A stretch of 52,336 bases of DNA. Origin: Pseudomonadota bacterium. Lineage in GTDB: Bacteria; Pseudomonadota; Alphaproteobacteria; Rhizobiales; Beijerinckiaceae. A program made the position numbers and the translations under genes. The DNA lies in contig JAEWKH010000030.1 of assembly GCA_023386155.1 (NCBI GenBank), positions 1 through 52,336 of the forward strand. The letters are read 5' to 3'. Below, piece after piece: positions 1-8,015 of the stretch (positions within the stretch are counted from its first letter, which is position 1; each line of letters opens with the position of its first letter). The notes under the pieces are model-generated. The model was not told the DNA's origin. It searched no databases and worked only from the letters and a program-made list of their open reading frames with translations.

Positions 1-1
1 A

Positions 2-121
2 CGCGCTTCGCGAGGCGTCACAAGTGTCGGGGCAGGGAGCGGGCCTGCCGGACGGTGCACGCAGCCGCCCGGGCAGGAGGCCCTTGGCAGCCTTGTGCGG
101 GTCCAAGTCGAAACGCCTAAA
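2..121 (+). repeat. Copy 1 of a structured repeat shared by both window ends
   Basis: This stretch matches 52217-52336 in the same orientation. The 3' 78 nt (44-121) differ from 52259-52336 at a single base, while the 5' part is looser and contains a one-base indel. Because of that indel the two copies do not keep a common reading frame, which argues against a shared protein. A hairpin starts at CCTGCC (44) and closes at GGCAGG, and a second possible stem pairs CTTGG with CCAAG. The window begins inside this element, so its 5' end and promoter are not visible. It may be a small RNA gene or an interspersed repeat. I cannot assign a known RNA family. Confidence 0.7.
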
Positions 122-201
122 AATCCCACGTGCGAGGCGCCCTCCGGCTCTTCCACTTACCATCGTCAATCGAGCCGGATGCCCTCGCACCTCCCCTCGA
201 C

Positions 202-239
202 CCTTCAAGCCCGGCCCCGCAAGGCTCCGGGCCTGAAGG
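202..239. repeat. Strong isolated hairpin
   Basis: Arms CCTTCA plus GCCCGG pair with CCGGGC plus TGAAGG around a GC-rich loop. It lies in otherwise gene-free sequence between the first structured repeat and the Lrp gene. No T-run follows on either side, so it is not a convincing intrinsic terminator. The rest of 122-298 shows nothing I can name. Confidence 0.45.
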
Positions 240-298
240 TGCTGGCTCCAAGGGGGCTGGATCTTTGACAATCGTGGATAGACAGGATGGGCGCTTAA

Positions 299-386
299 AG
301 CATCGTGCGGACCCAGCGGGCCACGCCAGTGAAAAGTGGATCCGGTTTCCGCATCAACGATGCTCTTATTCGATCCGATGCATTAG
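299..386. repeat. Dispersed GCATCGTGCG/GCATCGGATCC repeat, copy A
   Basis: This is one copy of a two-module palindromic repeat family seen about ten times in the window. One module carries GCATCGTGCG, a purine run and GTGGATCCGGTTTTC. The other carries GCATCGGATCCGATGC. The TAA stop of the adjacent minus-strand Lrp gene (383-385) lies inside the end of this copy. Confidence 0.8.
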
Positions 387-826
387 TCCCGCGCCCATTC
401 GGTCGCGAGGACGATATGGGTCGTGGCCGTGGCCACCCCCTGGACGGACGCCACCACGTCCCTGATCCGGTTGAGGGTCCCGTTCGAATCGCAGGCCACA
501 TGCACCATCAGGTCGATGGAACCCGTCAGGGAATGGCAGGCGACGATCTCCGGGATGCCGGCAAGGCGCGGCACGACATGCTTGCAGCGGAAGCCGGGAT
601 CGAAGGTGACGGCGATCATCGCGCGCACGGCCGGATCGTGCTCCGAGGCGAGCTCGACCGTATAGGCCCTGATGACCCCTTCCCGCTCCAGCCGGCGCAT
701 CCGCTCCTGCGTCGCGCTGCGCGACAGCCCGACGCTGCGGGCAAGGCCGACGAGGCTCTCCCGCGCGTTCCTCCGCAAGGCGGCAATCAGGATCTTGTCC
801 TTGTCGTCCAGCACCATGCCCCACAT
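383..826 (-). CDS. Lrp/AsnC family transcriptional regulator
   Basis: The 147-residue protein has the Lrp/AsnC layout. An N-terminal winged helix-turn-helix covers about residues 5-60, with the pattern LDDKDKIL, then GLSRSATQERMRRLEREGVI. A C-terminal RAM ligand-binding/oligomerisation half contains the GSIDLMVHV strand typical of the family. Such proteins sense amino acids or related metabolites and bind DNA as dimers or octamers. An alternative start at 817 (MVLDDKD) fits the family about equally well. The isochorismatase-like gene lies divergently upstream and may be a target, but that is inference from position only. A dispersed repeat supplies the stop codon. Confidence 0.85.
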   Translation of the reverse strand: MWGMVLDDKDKILIAALRRNARESLVGLARSVGLSRSATQERMRRLEREGVIRAYTVELASEHDPAVRAMIAVTFDPGFRCKHVVPRLAGIPEIVACHSLTGSIDLMVHVACDSNGTLNRIRDVVASVQGVATATTHIVLATEWARD

Positions 827-857
827 GCCGCCCTGTCGGCCCCGTGACCGACACTTA

Positions 858-962
858 GCGCATCGTGCGAAAATGTGGACCCGGTTTTCGCTGACGCGGC
901 CCTCCGGGTCCGCAAAAACGATGCGCCAGCTGAGGGAAGAAGCATCGGATCCGATGCTTTAG
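858..962. repeat. Dispersed two-module repeat, copy B
   Basis: GCATCGTGCGAAAA with its inverted partner is followed by GCATCGGATCCGATGC. It fills most of the intergenic space between the divergent Lrp and isochorismatase-like genes, so it overlaps the likely promoter region of both. Confidence 0.85.
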
Positions 963-1043
963 CCGGTCAAACCGGCATCTTGTCTAGTGAAACCGGCGCA
1001 ACATCCATCCAAGCTGAAGCCTTGATCGACCATGGAGCCTTCG

Positions 1044-1631
1044 ATGCCTTCCGACCTCACGAACGCGGTTCTTCTACCGATCGACATGCAGAAAGCCTTC
1101 GACGGACCGTCCTGGCCGCGCCGCTGGAACAGGGACGTCGATGCCAACGGGCTGCTGCTCCTCGAAACCTGGCGCGCGGCGGGGCGGCCGGTCATCCATG
1201 TCCGGCACGATTCGGTCGAGCCACGTTCGACCCTCGGCCCGGACCGGCCAGGCAATGCCTTCCGGGAGGGCTTCGGGCCGAAAGGCGAGGAGCCGCTCGT
1301 CCCCAAGAGCGTGAACTCGGCCTTCATCGGAACCGACCTCGACCTGCGCCTCAGGCGGCTGGGGGTCGACACCATCGTGGCCTTCGGCATCTCGACCGAC
1401 ATGTGCGTGTCGACCACGGTGCGCATGGGGGCCAATCTTGGCTACCGCATGATCCTGGTCGAGGATGCCTGCGACTGCTTCGACCTGCCGGACGGTGCGG
1501 GCGGGACGATCCCCGCCCGGGCCGTTCATCAGGCCCATGTCGCGACCCTGGGCTTCGAATTCGCCAAGGTGGTCACGACGCGGGAGCTCGTTCAGGAGCG
1601 GTCGGCGTCAGGAGCGGTCGCGGCGGCCTGA
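1044..1631 (+). CDS. Isochorismatase-family cysteine hydrolase
   Basis: This is a 195-residue alpha/beta hydrolase of the isochorismatase/nicotinamidase superfamily. The family's catalytic triad is visible as D14 (in LPIDMQKAF), K88 (in PKSVNSAF) and C121 (in STDMCVSTT). These enzymes hydrolyse amide or vinyl-ether bonds, for example in nicotinamide, carbamoyl compounds or isochorismate. The sequence alone does not decide the substrate. I chose the ATG at 1044 because GGAG lies six bases upstream, at 1034-1037. An in-frame ATG at 1032 would add four residues. The gene is divergent from an Lrp-type regulator that could control it. Confidence 0.88.
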   Translation: MPSDLTNAVLLPIDMQKAFDGPSWPRRWNRDVDANGLLLLETWRAAGRPVIHVRHDSVEPRSTLGPDRPGNAFREGFGPKGEEPLVPKSVNSAFIGTDLDLRLRRLGVDTIVAFGISTDMCVSTTVRMGANLGYRMILVEDACDCFDLPDGAGGTIPARAVHQAHVATLGFEFAKVVTTRELVQERSASGAVAAA

Positions 1632-1687
1632 CGCCCCTCTTCGTCGTCACCGGCCCCGTGCCGGTGGCGTGGGCGCGGCGCGAGGGG

Positions 1688-2146
1688 TCACCCCTTCGGC
1701 AGCATATCCTTCACGAGGGCGCTCGCTTTGGCGAAGTCCATGCGGCCGGCATATTTGGCCCGCAGGGCGCCGACGACCTTACCCATGTCCTTCATGGAGG
1801 CGGCGCCGGTCTCGGCGATGGCGGCCTGGATCGCGGCCTTCGTCTCGGCCTCGTCCATCTGCTGGGGCAGATAGGAGGAGATCACCGCGACCTCGTCCTT
1901 CTCCTGCTGGGCCAGCTCCGTGCGGCCGCCCTGCTCGTACATGGTGATCGATTCCTGGCGCTGCTTCACCATCTTCTGCAGGAGGGCCAGGATCTCCTCG
2001 TCGGAGAGCGGCTCCTTGCCGTTGCCGCGGGCCTCGATGTCCTTGTCCTTGAGGGCGGCCTGGATCAGCCGGATGGCGCCGAGCCTGCCCTTGTCGCCGG
2101 CCTTCATGGCTTCCTTCATCTCGGCAGTGAATCGTTCGCGCAGCAT
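1688..2146 (-). CDS. GatB/YqeY domain-containing protein
   Basis: The 152-residue protein matches the YqeY family: an N-terminal helical half (MLRERFTAEMKEAMKAGDK), a central LSDEEILALLQKMVKQR segment, and a small C-terminal helical domain resembling the tail of GatB (GKVVGALRAKYAG). The family is related to the tRNA-binding tail of amidotransferase GatB. A role near tRNA is inferred from that, but the exact function is not established. I used the ATG at 2146 because GGAGAA lies just upstream. An upstream in-frame start at 2167 would add seven residues. The gene is divergent from carA with a dispersed repeat between them. Confidence 0.88.
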   Translation of the reverse strand: MLRERFTAEMKEAMKAGDKGRLGAIRLIQAALKDKDIEARGNGKEPLSDEEILALLQKMVKQRQESITMYEQGGRTELAQQEKDEVAVISSYLPQQMDEAETKAAIQAAIAETGAASMKDMGKVVGALRAKYAGRMDFAKASALVKDMLPKG

Positions 2147-2174
2147 GGAGTTCTCCTTGGTTCTCAAGTCACTT

Positions 2175-2292
2175 GAGCATCGGACCCAAAAGTGGAACCC
2201 ACTTTTGGGATCGGATCCGATGCTCCTTCCCTTGGTTGGCGCATCGTTGGAGGCGGAAAACCGGATCCACTTTTCCGCACGATGCGCTTGAG
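2175..2292. repeat. Dispersed two-module repeat, copy C
   Basis: The module order is reversed relative to copy B: first GAGCATCGGACCCAAAAGTGG with its inverted partner, then GCATCGTTGG through to CACGATGC. It sits between the divergent yqeY-like gene and carA. Confidence 0.85.
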
Positions 2293-2398
2293 CGTTGACG
2301 GAACGCGAACGGCCCCTTAAGTCACGGGGGTAGTTCTAAGGGCGGCCCGGTTGTGGCCCGCTCAAGCATGGCCTGTCGGCCCGGACTTACAAGAGATC

Positions 2399-3616
2399 AT
2401 GACGATGCTGCAAGACAAAGACACCACCGGGTCCTCCTCGGGCGGCTGGACCGAGCCGCGCGCGACGGCCGTTCTCGTGCTCCAGGACGGAACGGTTCTC
2501 GAAGGCTTCGGCATCGGGGCTGTGGGCGAGGCGACCGGCGAGGTCTGCTTCAACACGGCGATGACGGGCTACCAGGAGATCCTGACCGACCCGTCCTATG
2601 CCGGCCAGATCATCACCTTCACCTTCCCGCATATCGGCAATGTCGGCACCAACGAGGAGGACATCGAGAGCGTCAACGCCGCCTCGTCCTCGGGCGTGCG
2701 CGGCGTCATTCTGGCCGCGGCCGTCACGGAACCGTCCAACTGGCGCGCCTCCCGCGACCTCGACGCCTGGCTGAAAGCGCGCCAGATCGTCGGGCTTTCC
2801 GGCATCGACACGCGGGCGCTCACCGCGCTCATCCGCGACAAGGGCATGCCGAACGCGGTCATCGCCCACGATCCGGAAGGCCGGTTCGACATCGAGGCCC
2901 TGAAGGCCAAGGCGGCCGCCCTCCCGTCCATGGACGGCCAGGACCTCGTGCCCCTCGTCACCAGCGCCCAGCGCTTCGACTGGGACGAGACCACCTGGAC
3001 GCGCGGCGAAGGCTACGGCCACCAGGACGGGGCCGCGAAGTATCACGTGGTCGCCATCGATTACGGCGTGAAGCGCAACATCCTGCGCCTCCTCGCCCGC
3101 GCCGGCTGCAAGGTCACGGTTGTCCCCGCGACAGCCTCGGCCGAGGACGTGCTGGCCTTGAAGCCTGACGGCGTGTTCCTCTCCAACGGCCCCGGCGATC
3201 CGGCCGCGACCGGCGAATACGCGGTGCCGGTGATCCGCAAGGTGCTCGACGAGAAGATCCCGACCTTCGGCATCTGCCTCGGCCACCAGATGCTGAGCCT
3301 GGCCGTCGGCGCCAAGACCAAGAAGATGCACCAGGGCCACCACGGGGCGAACCATCCGGTGAAGGACAAGACCACCGGCAAGGTCGAGATCACCTCCATG
3401 AACCACGGCTTCGCGGTGGATCCGGAGACGCTGCCGAAGAACGCCGTGGAGACCCACGTGTCCCTGTTCGACGGCTCCAATTGCGGCATCTCGCTCACCG
3501 ACCGGCCGGCCTTCTCGGTGCAGTACCACCCGGAAGCCTCGCCCGGCCCGCAGGACAGCCATTACCTGTTCGACCGCTTCGTCGAGCTGATGGACCGGAA
3601 GAAGGCGCAGGCCTGA
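2399..3616 (+). CDS. carA: Carbamoyl-phosphate synthase small (glutaminase) subunit
   Basis: CarA hydrolyses glutamine and passes ammonia to CarB, making carbamoyl phosphate for pyrimidine and arginine synthesis. The 405-residue protein has the N-terminal CPSase small-chain domain (TAVLVLQDGTVLEGFG onward; TGYQEILTDPSYAGQ). It also has a C-terminal class I glutamine amidotransferase domain with nucleophile C293 (FGICLGHQM) and the H377/E379 pair (YHPEAS). The ATG at 2399 is chosen because homology begins just after it; a second ATG at 2405 is possible. carB is not adjacent but lies 4.4 kb downstream on the same strand, separated by seven unrelated genes. A dispersed repeat follows the stop. 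Confidence 0.97.
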   Translation: MTMLQDKDTTGSSSGGWTEPRATAVLVLQDGTVLEGFGIGAVGEATGEVCFNTAMTGYQEILTDPSYAGQIITFTFPHIGNVGTNEEDIESVNAASSSGVRGVILAAAVTEPSNWRASRDLDAWLKARQIVGLSGIDTRALTALIRDKGMPNAVIAHDPEGRFDIEALKAKAAALPSMDGQDLVPLVTSAQRFDWDETTWTRGEGYGHQDGAAKYHVVAIDYGVKRNILRLLARAGCKVTVVPATASAEDVLALKPDGVFLSNGPGDPAATGEYAVPVIRKVLDEKIPTFGICLGHQMLSLAVGAKTKKMHQGHHGANHPVKDKTTGKVEITSMNHGFAVDPETLPKNAVETHVSLFDGSNCGISLTDRPAFSVQYHPEASPGPQDSHYLFDRFVELMDRKKAQA

Positions 3617-3635
3617 CAAACTTGTGAAGGCAAGA

Positions 3636-3673
3636 GCATCGTGCGAAAACCGGATCCACTTTTCGCACGATGC
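3636..3673. repeat. Dispersed repeat, single-module copy D
   Basis: Only the GCATCGTGCGAAAA module is present, as a compact perfect-arm palindrome 20 bases after the carA stop. It could fold as a hairpin at the 3' end of the carA transcript. No T-run follows. Confidence 0.85.
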
Positions 3674-3780
3674 GCACCGCCGCGACAAACGCATCTGTTG
3701 CGCGAGCCCCCCAATTCACGGTAACCGATCATTAACCATAAAAATAAAATGATTCCGGACCTTGTTTTGGGGGTTTTTCA

Positions 3781-4155
3781 ATGGATTTCGATGACGATAC
3801 CGGCGAATTCGGCCGGCTGCACAACCTGTTCACGTTTCATCTCGGCATCGCCGTCACGCTCTCGTGGCTGACCTCTCTCTATGCCGCTCTCTACGCTCCC
3901 TGGGTGCGCAACATCCGCCCGCTGATCGACCCCGCCAATGCGGGTCCGGTCGAGAGCACCTGGTCCTACCTCTTCATCTTCCCCGTGGTGCTCACGGCGG
4001 CCTGGCTGATCTCGATCTTCGGCCAGAACCTCTTCGCCCAGTTCCGCATCTTCAAGAACCAGATCGTCGAGTTCGCCATCGCGGCGGCCGTGGCTTTCGT
4101 AGTGTTCTACATGTCCATCGACCGCGCCGTCGCGGCCATGCTCATCGGCATGTGA
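3781..4155 (+). CDS. Hypothetical three-helix membrane protein
   Basis: The 124-residue protein starts with an acidic soluble stretch (MDFDDDTGEFG). Three predicted membrane helices follow, at about residues 20-42, 62-82 and 95-117, ending in a short tail. I do not recognise a characterised family. An AT-rich stretch upstream (3721-3770) is a plausible promoter region. The gene is followed 75 bases later by the cupin gene on the same strand, so the two could be co-transcribed. No function is proposed. Confidence 0.7.
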   Translation: MDFDDDTGEFGRLHNLFTFHLGIAVTLSWLTSLYAALYAPWVRNIRPLIDPANAGPVESTWSYLFIFPVVLTAAWLISIFGQNLFAQFRIFKNQIVEFAIAAAVAFVVFYMSIDRAVAAMLIGM

Positions 4156-4230
4156 CCAAGCGGAATAACGGTTCCGCTCGATCTTTCGCCGCCGCCATGC
4201 GTTCTCTCCGCGACTTGAAGGGAGAGAAGC

Positions 4231-4779
4231 ATGGCCCAGGCGAAAGGATACGGCGATCCGCATGGCTACAACGTCCCGCTCGGCACGGAGACCTACGTCT
4301 TCCGCAACAACGGCATCGTCCCGAACTCGTCCCTGCCGCTGATCGTGCGCCGCGGGGCGGTCTCGCCTTCGGAGCACGATGCGGTCAGGACCTTCAAGGC
4401 GACCTTCGCCAAGAACGGCTGGACGAACGCCTGGATCAACGGCATCCACGACTATCATCATTACCACCCGAACGCCCATGAGGTCCTGGGGATCGTGTCC
4501 GGCTCGGCCCAGGTCCGCTTCGGCGGCGAGGACGGAGACCTGGTCGCGGTGAGCGCCGGCGACGTGGTGATCATTCCGGCCGGCGTCGCCCATGCCTGCA
4601 TCAATTCAAGCGACGACTTCTCTGTAGTCGGGGCCTATCCGGGCGGGGTCGATTACGACACCGTTCGCGACGATCCAGGCGCCCTCGCCTCATCGCAGCA
4701 GCGCATCGCGCAGGTGCCCCTGCCGGAGGCCGATCCGGTCGACGGCACGGACGGTCCGCTCGTGAAGCTGTGGACCTGA
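4231..4779 (+). CDS. Cupin-domain protein, YjlB-like
   Basis: This 182-residue single-domain cupin resembles the Bacillus YjlB group. The first cupin motif is visible around residues 75-95, with the histidine-rich segment HDYHHYHPNAHEVLGI giving likely metal ligands. The second motif lies at about residues 112-126 (PAGVAHACINSS). A metal-binding beta-barrel is expected, but no reaction is established for this group. GGGAGAGA lies just upstream of the ATG. A hairpin directly after the stop separates the gene from the convergent ohr gene. Confidence 0.85.
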   Translation: MAQAKGYGDPHGYNVPLGTETYVFRNNGIVPNSSLPLIVRRGAVSPSEHDAVRTFKATFAKNGWTNAWINGIHDYHHYHPNAHEVLGIVSGSAQVRFGGEDGDLVAVSAGDVVIIPAGVAHACINSSDDFSVVGAYPGGVDYDTVRDDPGALASSQQRIAQVPLPEADPVDGTDGPLVKLWT

Positions 4780-4788
4780 ACGCGAAAA

Positions 4789-4815
4789 GGCCCCCTGCCG
4801 GATAGGCAGGAGGCC
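4789..4815. terminator. Hairpin between convergent cupin and ohr genes
   Basis: GGCC and CCTGCC pair with GGCAGG and GGCC around a GGATA loop, ten bases after the cupin stop. A-rich sequence precedes it on the plus strand, giving a U-run for minus-strand transcripts arriving from ohr. A looser T-rich stretch follows on the plus strand. It is probably a bidirectional terminator. Confidence 0.6.
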
Positions 4816-4844
4816 CTCGCCCCTACGGCTTATTGTTTTCTGCT

Positions 4845-5264
4845 TCAGACCGACAGCGTGACCTGCACGTTGCCGCGGATGGCGTGCGAGTAAGGGCAGA
4901 CCACATCGGCCCTGTGCACCAGATCGGTGGCCTGCTCCTGGGACAGGCCAGGCAGGTTCGCCTTCAGCTCGACCACGAGGCCGAAGCCTGCGCCGTCATC
5001 GCGCTTGCCGATGCCGACCTTGGCCTCGACCGAAGCATCTGCCGGAATCGCGATCTTGTTCTGCGAGGCGACGAATTTCAGCGCGCCCAGGAAGCAGGCC
5101 GAGTAGCCGGCCGCGAAGAGCTGTTCCGGGTTGGTCCCCTCGCCGCCGGCGCCGCCGAGCTCCTTCGGCGTGGAGAGGCGAACCTCCAGCTTTCCGTCAT
5201 TGGACGCGGCAACGCCTTCGCGGCCGCCGCGGGCTGAGGCATGGGCTGTGTAGAGAGGGGTCAT
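4845..5264 (-). CDS. ohr: Organic hydroperoxide resistance protein Ohr
   Basis: Ohr is a cytoplasmic thiol peroxidase of the OsmC/Ohr fold that reduces organic and fatty-acid hydroperoxides. The 139-residue length is typical. The two reactive cysteines are present at C57 (YSACFLGAL) and C123 (VVCPYSHA), as is the PEQLFAAGYSACF signature. The ATG at 5264 has AAGGAG seven bases upstream on its strand; a longer open frame continues upstream but covers the regulatory region and ohrR, so I reject it. The gene is divergent from ohrR with palindromic sites between them, the usual arrangement for an OhrR-repressed ohr gene. Confidence 0.96.
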   Translation of the reverse strand: MTPLYTAHASARGGREGVAASNDGKLEVRLSTPKELGGAGGEGTNPEQLFAAGYSACFLGALKFVASQNKIAIPADASVEAKVGIGKRDDGAGFGLVVELKANLPGLSQEQATDLVHRADVVCPYSHAIRGNVQVTLSV

Positions 5265-5307
5265 CGGTAAGCTCCTTGAATGGCAGGCGCGAGAACCTGA
5301 AAGGTTG

Positions 5308-5378
5308 ATCGCATGCTTACAATTCAATTGCATGCAATCGATATATGGGAATAGACCCGATTTCGATTGTGTGCAACC
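5308..5378. promoter_or_regulatory. Probable OhrR operator region
   Basis: The ohr-ohrR intergenic space is AT-rich. It contains the perfect palindrome ATTGCATGCAAT at 5327-5338, a related half-conserved site GATTGTGTGCAACC at 5365-5378 and a third GCATGC core at 5311-5316. OhrR repressors of the MarR family bind AT-rich inverted repeats between the divergent genes. Assigning these particular sites is inference from position and symmetry. Confidence 0.6.
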
Positions 5379-5414
5379 TATTTCTTTCCTAAGCTCCTCC
5401 GAGCGGAGATGACG

Positions 5415-5876
5415 ATGACGACAAAACCGGAAGCTTTGGCGCTCGACAACCAGCTGTGCTTTGCCTTCTACTCGGTCTCTCACGCCTTCAGCCGGGCCTA
5501 TCGTCGGTTCCTGGACCCGCTCGGCCTGACCTACCCGCAATACGTGGTCCTGCTGGTGCTCTGGGAGCAGGACGATCTCAGCGTGAGAGAGATCGGGGAC
5601 CGCCTGTTCCTCGATTCCGGCACCCTCACCCCGCTGCTGAAGCGCCTCGAGGCGGCCGGCCACATCCGCCGCGCACGGGACAAGAAGGACGAGCGGCAGG
5701 TCAGGATCTCCCTCACCGGGACCGGCCGCGCCTTGCGGGACAAGGCGGAGGAGATCCCCAGGCAGGTCGGCTGCGTGCTGGGCCTGTCCTACGACGAGGT
5801 CCGCGCCCTCACCCGGGAGGTTGCGAAACTGCGCAGCAGGCTCCATGAGTCGGCATCGCCCTCGGCGAAGTCCTGA
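5415..5876 (+). CDS. ohrR: MarR-family organic peroxide sensor OhrR
   Basis: The 153-residue MarR-type repressor carries the reactive cysteine expected of OhrR at C15, in the conserved context NQLCFAFYS. The winged helix-turn-helix spans about residues 55-105 (LSVREIGDRLFLDSGTLTP, then the wing DKKDERQVRISLT). Peroxide oxidises the cysteine and releases DNA, inducing ohr. The ATG at 5415 is preferred because GGAG (5405-5408) is six bases upstream; ATG 5409 directly abuts it. The methyltransferase gene follows 11 bases after the stop on the same strand. Confidence 0.93.
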   Translation: MTTKPEALALDNQLCFAFYSVSHAFSRAYRRFLDPLGLTYPQYVVLLVLWEQDDLSVREIGDRLFLDSGTLTPLLKRLEAAGHIRRARDKKDERQVRISLTGTGRALRDKAEEIPRQVGCVLGLSYDEVRALTREVAKLRSRLHESASPSAKS

Positions 5877-5887
5877 ATTCAGGGGAG

Positions 5888-6589
5888 ATGTCTTCTTCGA
5901 TGAACTGGCGCGACTACTGGAACCAGGACACGCCGATCTATACGGGCGAGCGGCACAAGCTGCTGCATTACCGCCTGCTCGCCAACGACATCATCGGCCT
6001 CATCCCCTCCCCCGAGGCGGTCGTGCTGGATTACGGCTGCGGCGAGGCGCTCTTTGCCGACCGGATCGCGGCCAGGTGCAGCCGCCTTTACCTGAGCGAC
6101 GCCGCACCGCTGGTGCGCGAGCGCCTGAACGAGCGCTTCGGGGACGACGGGCGGATCGCGGTTCTCTCGACCGACGACGTCATCGGCATCGCGGATTCTT
6201 CGCTCGATCTCATCGTGGTGAACTCGCTGGTCCAGTATCTCTCCCTCGACGAGTTCCGCGCGCTCCTGAAGCTTGCTCACGACAAGCTGAAAGGCGACGG
6301 CAGGCTGGTCCTGGGCGACGTCATCCCGCCGGACATCAGCCCGGTCACCGACGCGATGGCGCTGCTCTCGTTTGCCTGGCAGGGAGGCTTCCTGCGATCG
6401 GCCGCCACGGGCCTCGCCCGCACCGCCTTCTCGGAATACCGCCGGATCCGCGAGGAGGTGGGCCTGGCTCAGTACAGCGCGGAGGAGATCGTCGACCTGC
6501 TCGAGGATGCCGGGTTCGAGCCCCAGCGCGCGGAGCGCAACCTCGGGCACAATCAGGCCCGCATGACCTTCGTGGGACGGCCTGCCTGA
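5888..6589 (+). CDS. Class I SAM-dependent methyltransferase
   Basis: The 233-residue protein has a Rossmann-fold methyltransferase core. The SAM-binding motif I is VLDYGCGEALFA at about residues 46-57. An acidic residue follows at the end of strand 2 (LYLSDAAPLV), and the post-I/motif IV region is LDLIVVNSLVQYL. It is of the Methyltransf_11/25 type. The substrate is unknown. GGGGAG directly abuts the ATG at 5888; the ATG at 5900 (MNWRDYW) is an alternative. It is close behind ohrR and may be co-transcribed, but a functional link is not evident. Confidence 0.85.
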   Translation: MSSSMNWRDYWNQDTPIYTGERHKLLHYRLLANDIIGLIPSPEAVVLDYGCGEALFADRIAARCSRLYLSDAAPLVRERLNERFGDDGRIAVLSTDDVIGIADSSLDLIVVNSLVQYLSLDEFRALLKLAHDKLKGDGRLVLGDVIPPDISPVTDAMALLSFAWQGGFLRSAATGLARTAFSEYRRIREEVGLAQYSAEEIVDLLEDAGFEPQRAERNLGHNQARMTFVGRPA

Positions 6590-6595
6590 CAGCCT

Positions 6596-6991
6596 TCAGG
6601 CGAAGGTCCAGGACTTGTGGGCCATGAAGCTCCACAGCATCACGACCCCTGTCGTGATGACCTGCGAGGGAAGGTACGGCCCATCCAGCCAGACCGTGAA
6701 GGCGTGCATGAGGAACCAGGTCACGAGGAAGCCGACGAAGGCCACGACGGCGAAGCGCCATGTGGCTTCCCGGTGGGGGCGGTCGCTCCCATAGGTGTGC
6801 CTGCGGTTGAGGACGTAGGACACCAGCCCTCCCGCCACATAGCCGGCAAGAGTCGCCGGAACCGGGTGAAGGTCCCCGCCCTCCACGAGGGCGATCAGAA
6901 GCCCGTAATGGACGACGGCCGCGACGACGCCCACGCCGAAGAAGGCGGTGAGCTGACGGGCCAGGCGATGAAGGGGGCGCGATGCGGTCAC
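6596..6991 (-). CDS. GtrA-family membrane protein
   Basis: The 131-residue protein has four predicted membrane helices and the GtrA-like pattern: FFGVGVVAAVVHYG in helix 1, GYVAGGLVSYVLNRRHTY between helices 2 and 3, and a final helix ending near HKSWTFA. GtrA-like proteins are thought to help flip or handle polyprenyl-linked sugars for cell-surface glycans. It ends six bases from the convergent methyltransferase gene and follows the SDR gene on the same strand about 30 bases downstream, so an SDR-gtrA-like operon is likely. Confidence 0.87.
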   Translation of the reverse strand: MTASRPLHRLARQLTAFFGVGVVAAVVHYGLLIALVEGGDLHPVPATLAGYVAGGLVSYVLNRRHTYGSDRPHREATWRFAVVAFVGFLVTWFLMHAFTVWLDGPYLPSQVITTGVVMLWSFMAHKSWTFA

Positions 6992-7022
6992 GGCCTCTCG
7001 ATAACCCCTTCCCGGAGCCTCG

Positions 7023-7814
7023 TCACCTCATTCCCTGGAGAAGCCCGGCGATCCGGCGCGACAGGAAGCGCGGCGCGAACTTCGCCCCGATGGCCCCGAT
7101 CCGGTTCCGTCCGCCCGGAATGACGATGGCCCGTCCGGCCTCGTAGCCGTCCACGCCGGTGCGGGCGACCTCGCCCGGGGACATGACGCCCGCATGGAAG
7201 AGCCGCGAATCCTTGAGACCCGCCGTGTCGGCGAACTCGCTCCCGGTCGGACCCGGGCAGAGCGCCGTCACGGTCACTCCATGGGGCTTCGCCTCGTCGT
7301 GAAGGGCTTCGGACAGGGACAGGACGAAGGCTTTGGTCGCGTAGTAGACGGCCATGTAGGGCCCGGCCTGGAAAGCCGCGATGGAGGCGACGTTCAGGAT
7401 CCCTCCCCGCCTGCGCTCGATCATGCCCGGCAGCATCAGGCGGGAGAGCGCGGTCACGGCCGTCACGTTGAGATCGATCATGGCGAGCTGCTTGTCGTGG
7501 GATAAGGACGCGAAATACCCCCGCAGGCCGAATCCCGCGTTGTTGACGAGGGTGTGGACCACGATTCCCCGTTCCCGGAGCATCTCGTGCAGATCCCGCG
7601 GAGCCTCCCTGTCGGCGAGGTCGAGGGCCATGAACTCGACCGGAACGCCATGGGCCTGGCGGATTTCCGCGCCGAGACCCTCGAGCCTCTCCTCCCGTCG
7701 GGCGGTCAGGACGAGCGGATACCCTCGCGCCGCGAAAGTGCGGGCCAGCTCCGCGCCGATTCCGCTGGATGCCCCCGTAATCAGCGTCCAGCGCGGCTCC
7801 CCGGTTGCGGCCAT
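7023..7814 (-). CDS. Short-chain dehydrogenase/reductase (SDR)
   Basis: The 263-residue classical SDR has the NAD(P)-binding motif TGASSGIG near residues 12-19, the NNAG motif (LVNNAGFGLRGYF) near 90, the catalytic Ser region (LNVASIAAF) and YATK with the catalytic Tyr/Lys near 158-162. It resembles DltE/YqjQ-type SDRs of unknown substrate. I placed the start at 7814 (MAATGEPRW) because the fold begins right after it and GGGAA lies upstream. An in-frame start at 7868 would add 18 residues that do not look like SDR sequence. Confidence 0.88.
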   Translation of the reverse strand: MAATGEPRWTLITGASSGIGAELARTFAARGYPLVLTARREERLEGLGAEIRQAHGVPVEFMALDLADREAPRDLHEMLRERGIVVHTLVNNAGFGLRGYFASLSHDKQLAMIDLNVTAVTALSRLMLPGMIERRRGGILNVASIAAFQAGPYMAVYYATKAFVLSLSEALHDEAKPHGVTVTALCPGPTGSEFADTAGLKDSRLFHAGVMSPGEVARTGVDGYEAGRAIVIPGGRNRIGAIGAKFAPRFLSRRIAGLLQGMR

Positions 7815-8015
7815 CTTTTCCCAGTTCCCCTTCACGCCGATGCGAGGCAGACCATGCCGCATGGGCATCTGCTGTCTAAATCATGGCTCAGGCCTTTGAA
7901 TTTGCTCAAGGTCCGTGTAAGAGCCTCTCTCAACCTACAATCCGATCACATCCCGGCTGCGCTTTGAAGCGCCGTAGCTCTACGGCCGCGCGGCTGGACA
8001 CGCCTGGGTGGCCCA

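Noticed and set aside
4845..5846. Longer ohr frame of about 333 codons running into ohrR
   Set aside because: The extra N-terminal part is antisense ohrR and operator DNA. The ohr fold, start and ribosome-binding site begin at 5264.
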